This document shows, piece after piece, positions 63,951 to 64,000 of a DNA stretch of 64,000 bases (its first letter is position 1; every line of letters begins with the position of its first letter). Position numbers and translations under genes: made by a program. The notes below the pieces were generated by a model. It had not been told where the DNA came from. It was given only the letters and a program-made list of their open reading frames with translations, and did not search any database. Source of the DNA: Limanda limanda (taxonomy: Eukaryota > Chordata > Actinopteri > Pleuronectiformes > Pleuronectidae); NCBI RefSeq assembly GCF_963576545.1, contig NW_026870438.1, forward strand, positions 682,001-746,000, in the 5' to 3' direction.

Positions 63951-64000
63951 GATATTCTTGAATAACTTTTTTTGTGAAGGTCGGAGAGACTTGCAAGTAG
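63951..64000. repeat. Partial A monomer at the right window edge
   Basis: First 50 bp of a unit. The bases after the shared block read CAAGTAG, which identifies it as A and not B. Confidence 0.93.

Larger units (their letters stand above)
1..64000. repeat. Two-monomer (A/B) satellite DNA array with embedded TTAGGG hexamers
   Basis: The whole window is head-to-tail tandem repeat with no interruption. Two monomers alternate in varying ratios: A (163 bp, 287 units including two partial) and B (155 bp, 112 units), plus one A/B chimera. Every unit starts with the same block, GATATTCTTGAATAACT followed by a T7 run. A and B are colinear for their first 121 positions. Positions 1-43 are identical, 44-87 match at about 26 of 44 positions, and 88-121 match at 29 of 34. 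The tails are unrelated: 42 bp with TTAGGG in A, 34 bp with a GTCGAC site in B. Monomers of 155-163 bp are in the usual nucleosome-sized satellite range. The array enters and leaves the window inside A units, so neither edge is seen. Counts are by hand, and unit lengths sum to the observed distances. Confidence 0.98.
58658..64000. repeat. Array segment 10: mixed runs with a 1761-bp tandem duplication
   Basis: A-run lengths are 4,2,2,2,3,1,1,2,3,1,2 and then a partial A. B units start at 59310, 59785, 60266, 60747, 61391, 61709, 62027, 62508, 63152 and 63470. The B at 59310 has a private GGTCATGCGG change near 59384. The segment runs off the right edge inside the array. Confidence 0.91.

Noticed and set aside
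1..64000. CRISPR array
   Set aside because: The repeat is regular but there are no unique spacers: the segments between conserved blocks are themselves the same A or B sequence. Unit length is also far above CRISPR repeat-spacer length.
1..64000. Terminal telomere
   Set aside because: Hexamers occur in blocks of two to four inside a longer monomer and never as a continuous tract, so this is interstitial satellite and not a chromosome end.
1..64000. Ribosomal intergenic spacer subrepeats
   Set aside because: No rRNA gene sequence or rDNA promoter or terminator was recognised in 64 kb, and rDNA spacers are normally bounded by genes within that distance.

Overview
This window is one uninterrupted tandem satellite-DNA array from end to end. 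I find no gene, RNA gene, transposon, CRISPR array or unique sequence. Every base belongs to one of two related monomers in the same orientation. Monomer A is 163 bp and carries three TTAGGG telomere-type hexamers. Monomer B is 155 bp and lacks them. By hand I count 400 units: 287 A (the first and last cut by the window edges), 112 B and one A/B chimera at 29068-29222. The unit lengths add up exactly to the window length once 31 A copies with two hexamers (157 bp), one with four (169 bp) and two single-base T-run changes are included.

A nucleosome-sized satellite with monomers nested in higher-order repeats (HORs) points to eukaryotic nuclear heterochromatin, probably subtelomeric or pericentromeric. 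The TTAGGG hexamer is the telomere type of vertebrates, many other animals, many fungi and some plants (for example many Asparagales). The sequence does not let me choose among these lineages or name a chromosome region.

The layout is best read as the number of A copies between successive B copies. 1-2084 is irregular (1,2,4,2). 2085-11559 is dominated by A4B pentamers, with one A8 run caused by a duplication junction. 11560-15104 is mixed (2,5,2,4,4). 15105-29222 holds three copies of a large HOR spaced 4.02-4.16 kb apart and ends in the A/B chimera. 29223-36276 is mainly A2B trimers. 36277-41852 alternates AB and A2B. 41853-47616 holds a 2238-bp HOR (2,4,2,2) in two full copies and one partial copy. 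47617-51126 resembles 36277-41852 again. 51127-58657 contains a 3206-bp tandem duplication. 58658-64000 contains a 1761-bp tandem duplication. Private variants shared between distant copies confirm these duplications, which is the pattern expected from unequal crossover and gene conversion.

The long minus-strand open frames are by-products of repeat length: A+B is 318 bp, exactly 106 codons, so AB dimers stay in frame. I do not call any of them genes. The most notable features are the four evenly spaced G-tracts in nearly every A copy (able in principle to fold into a telomere-type G-quadruplex), the hexamer-quantised length variation, the chimera, the missing-B junction at 7543, and a substitution pattern rich in CpG transitions that suggests cytosine methylation.
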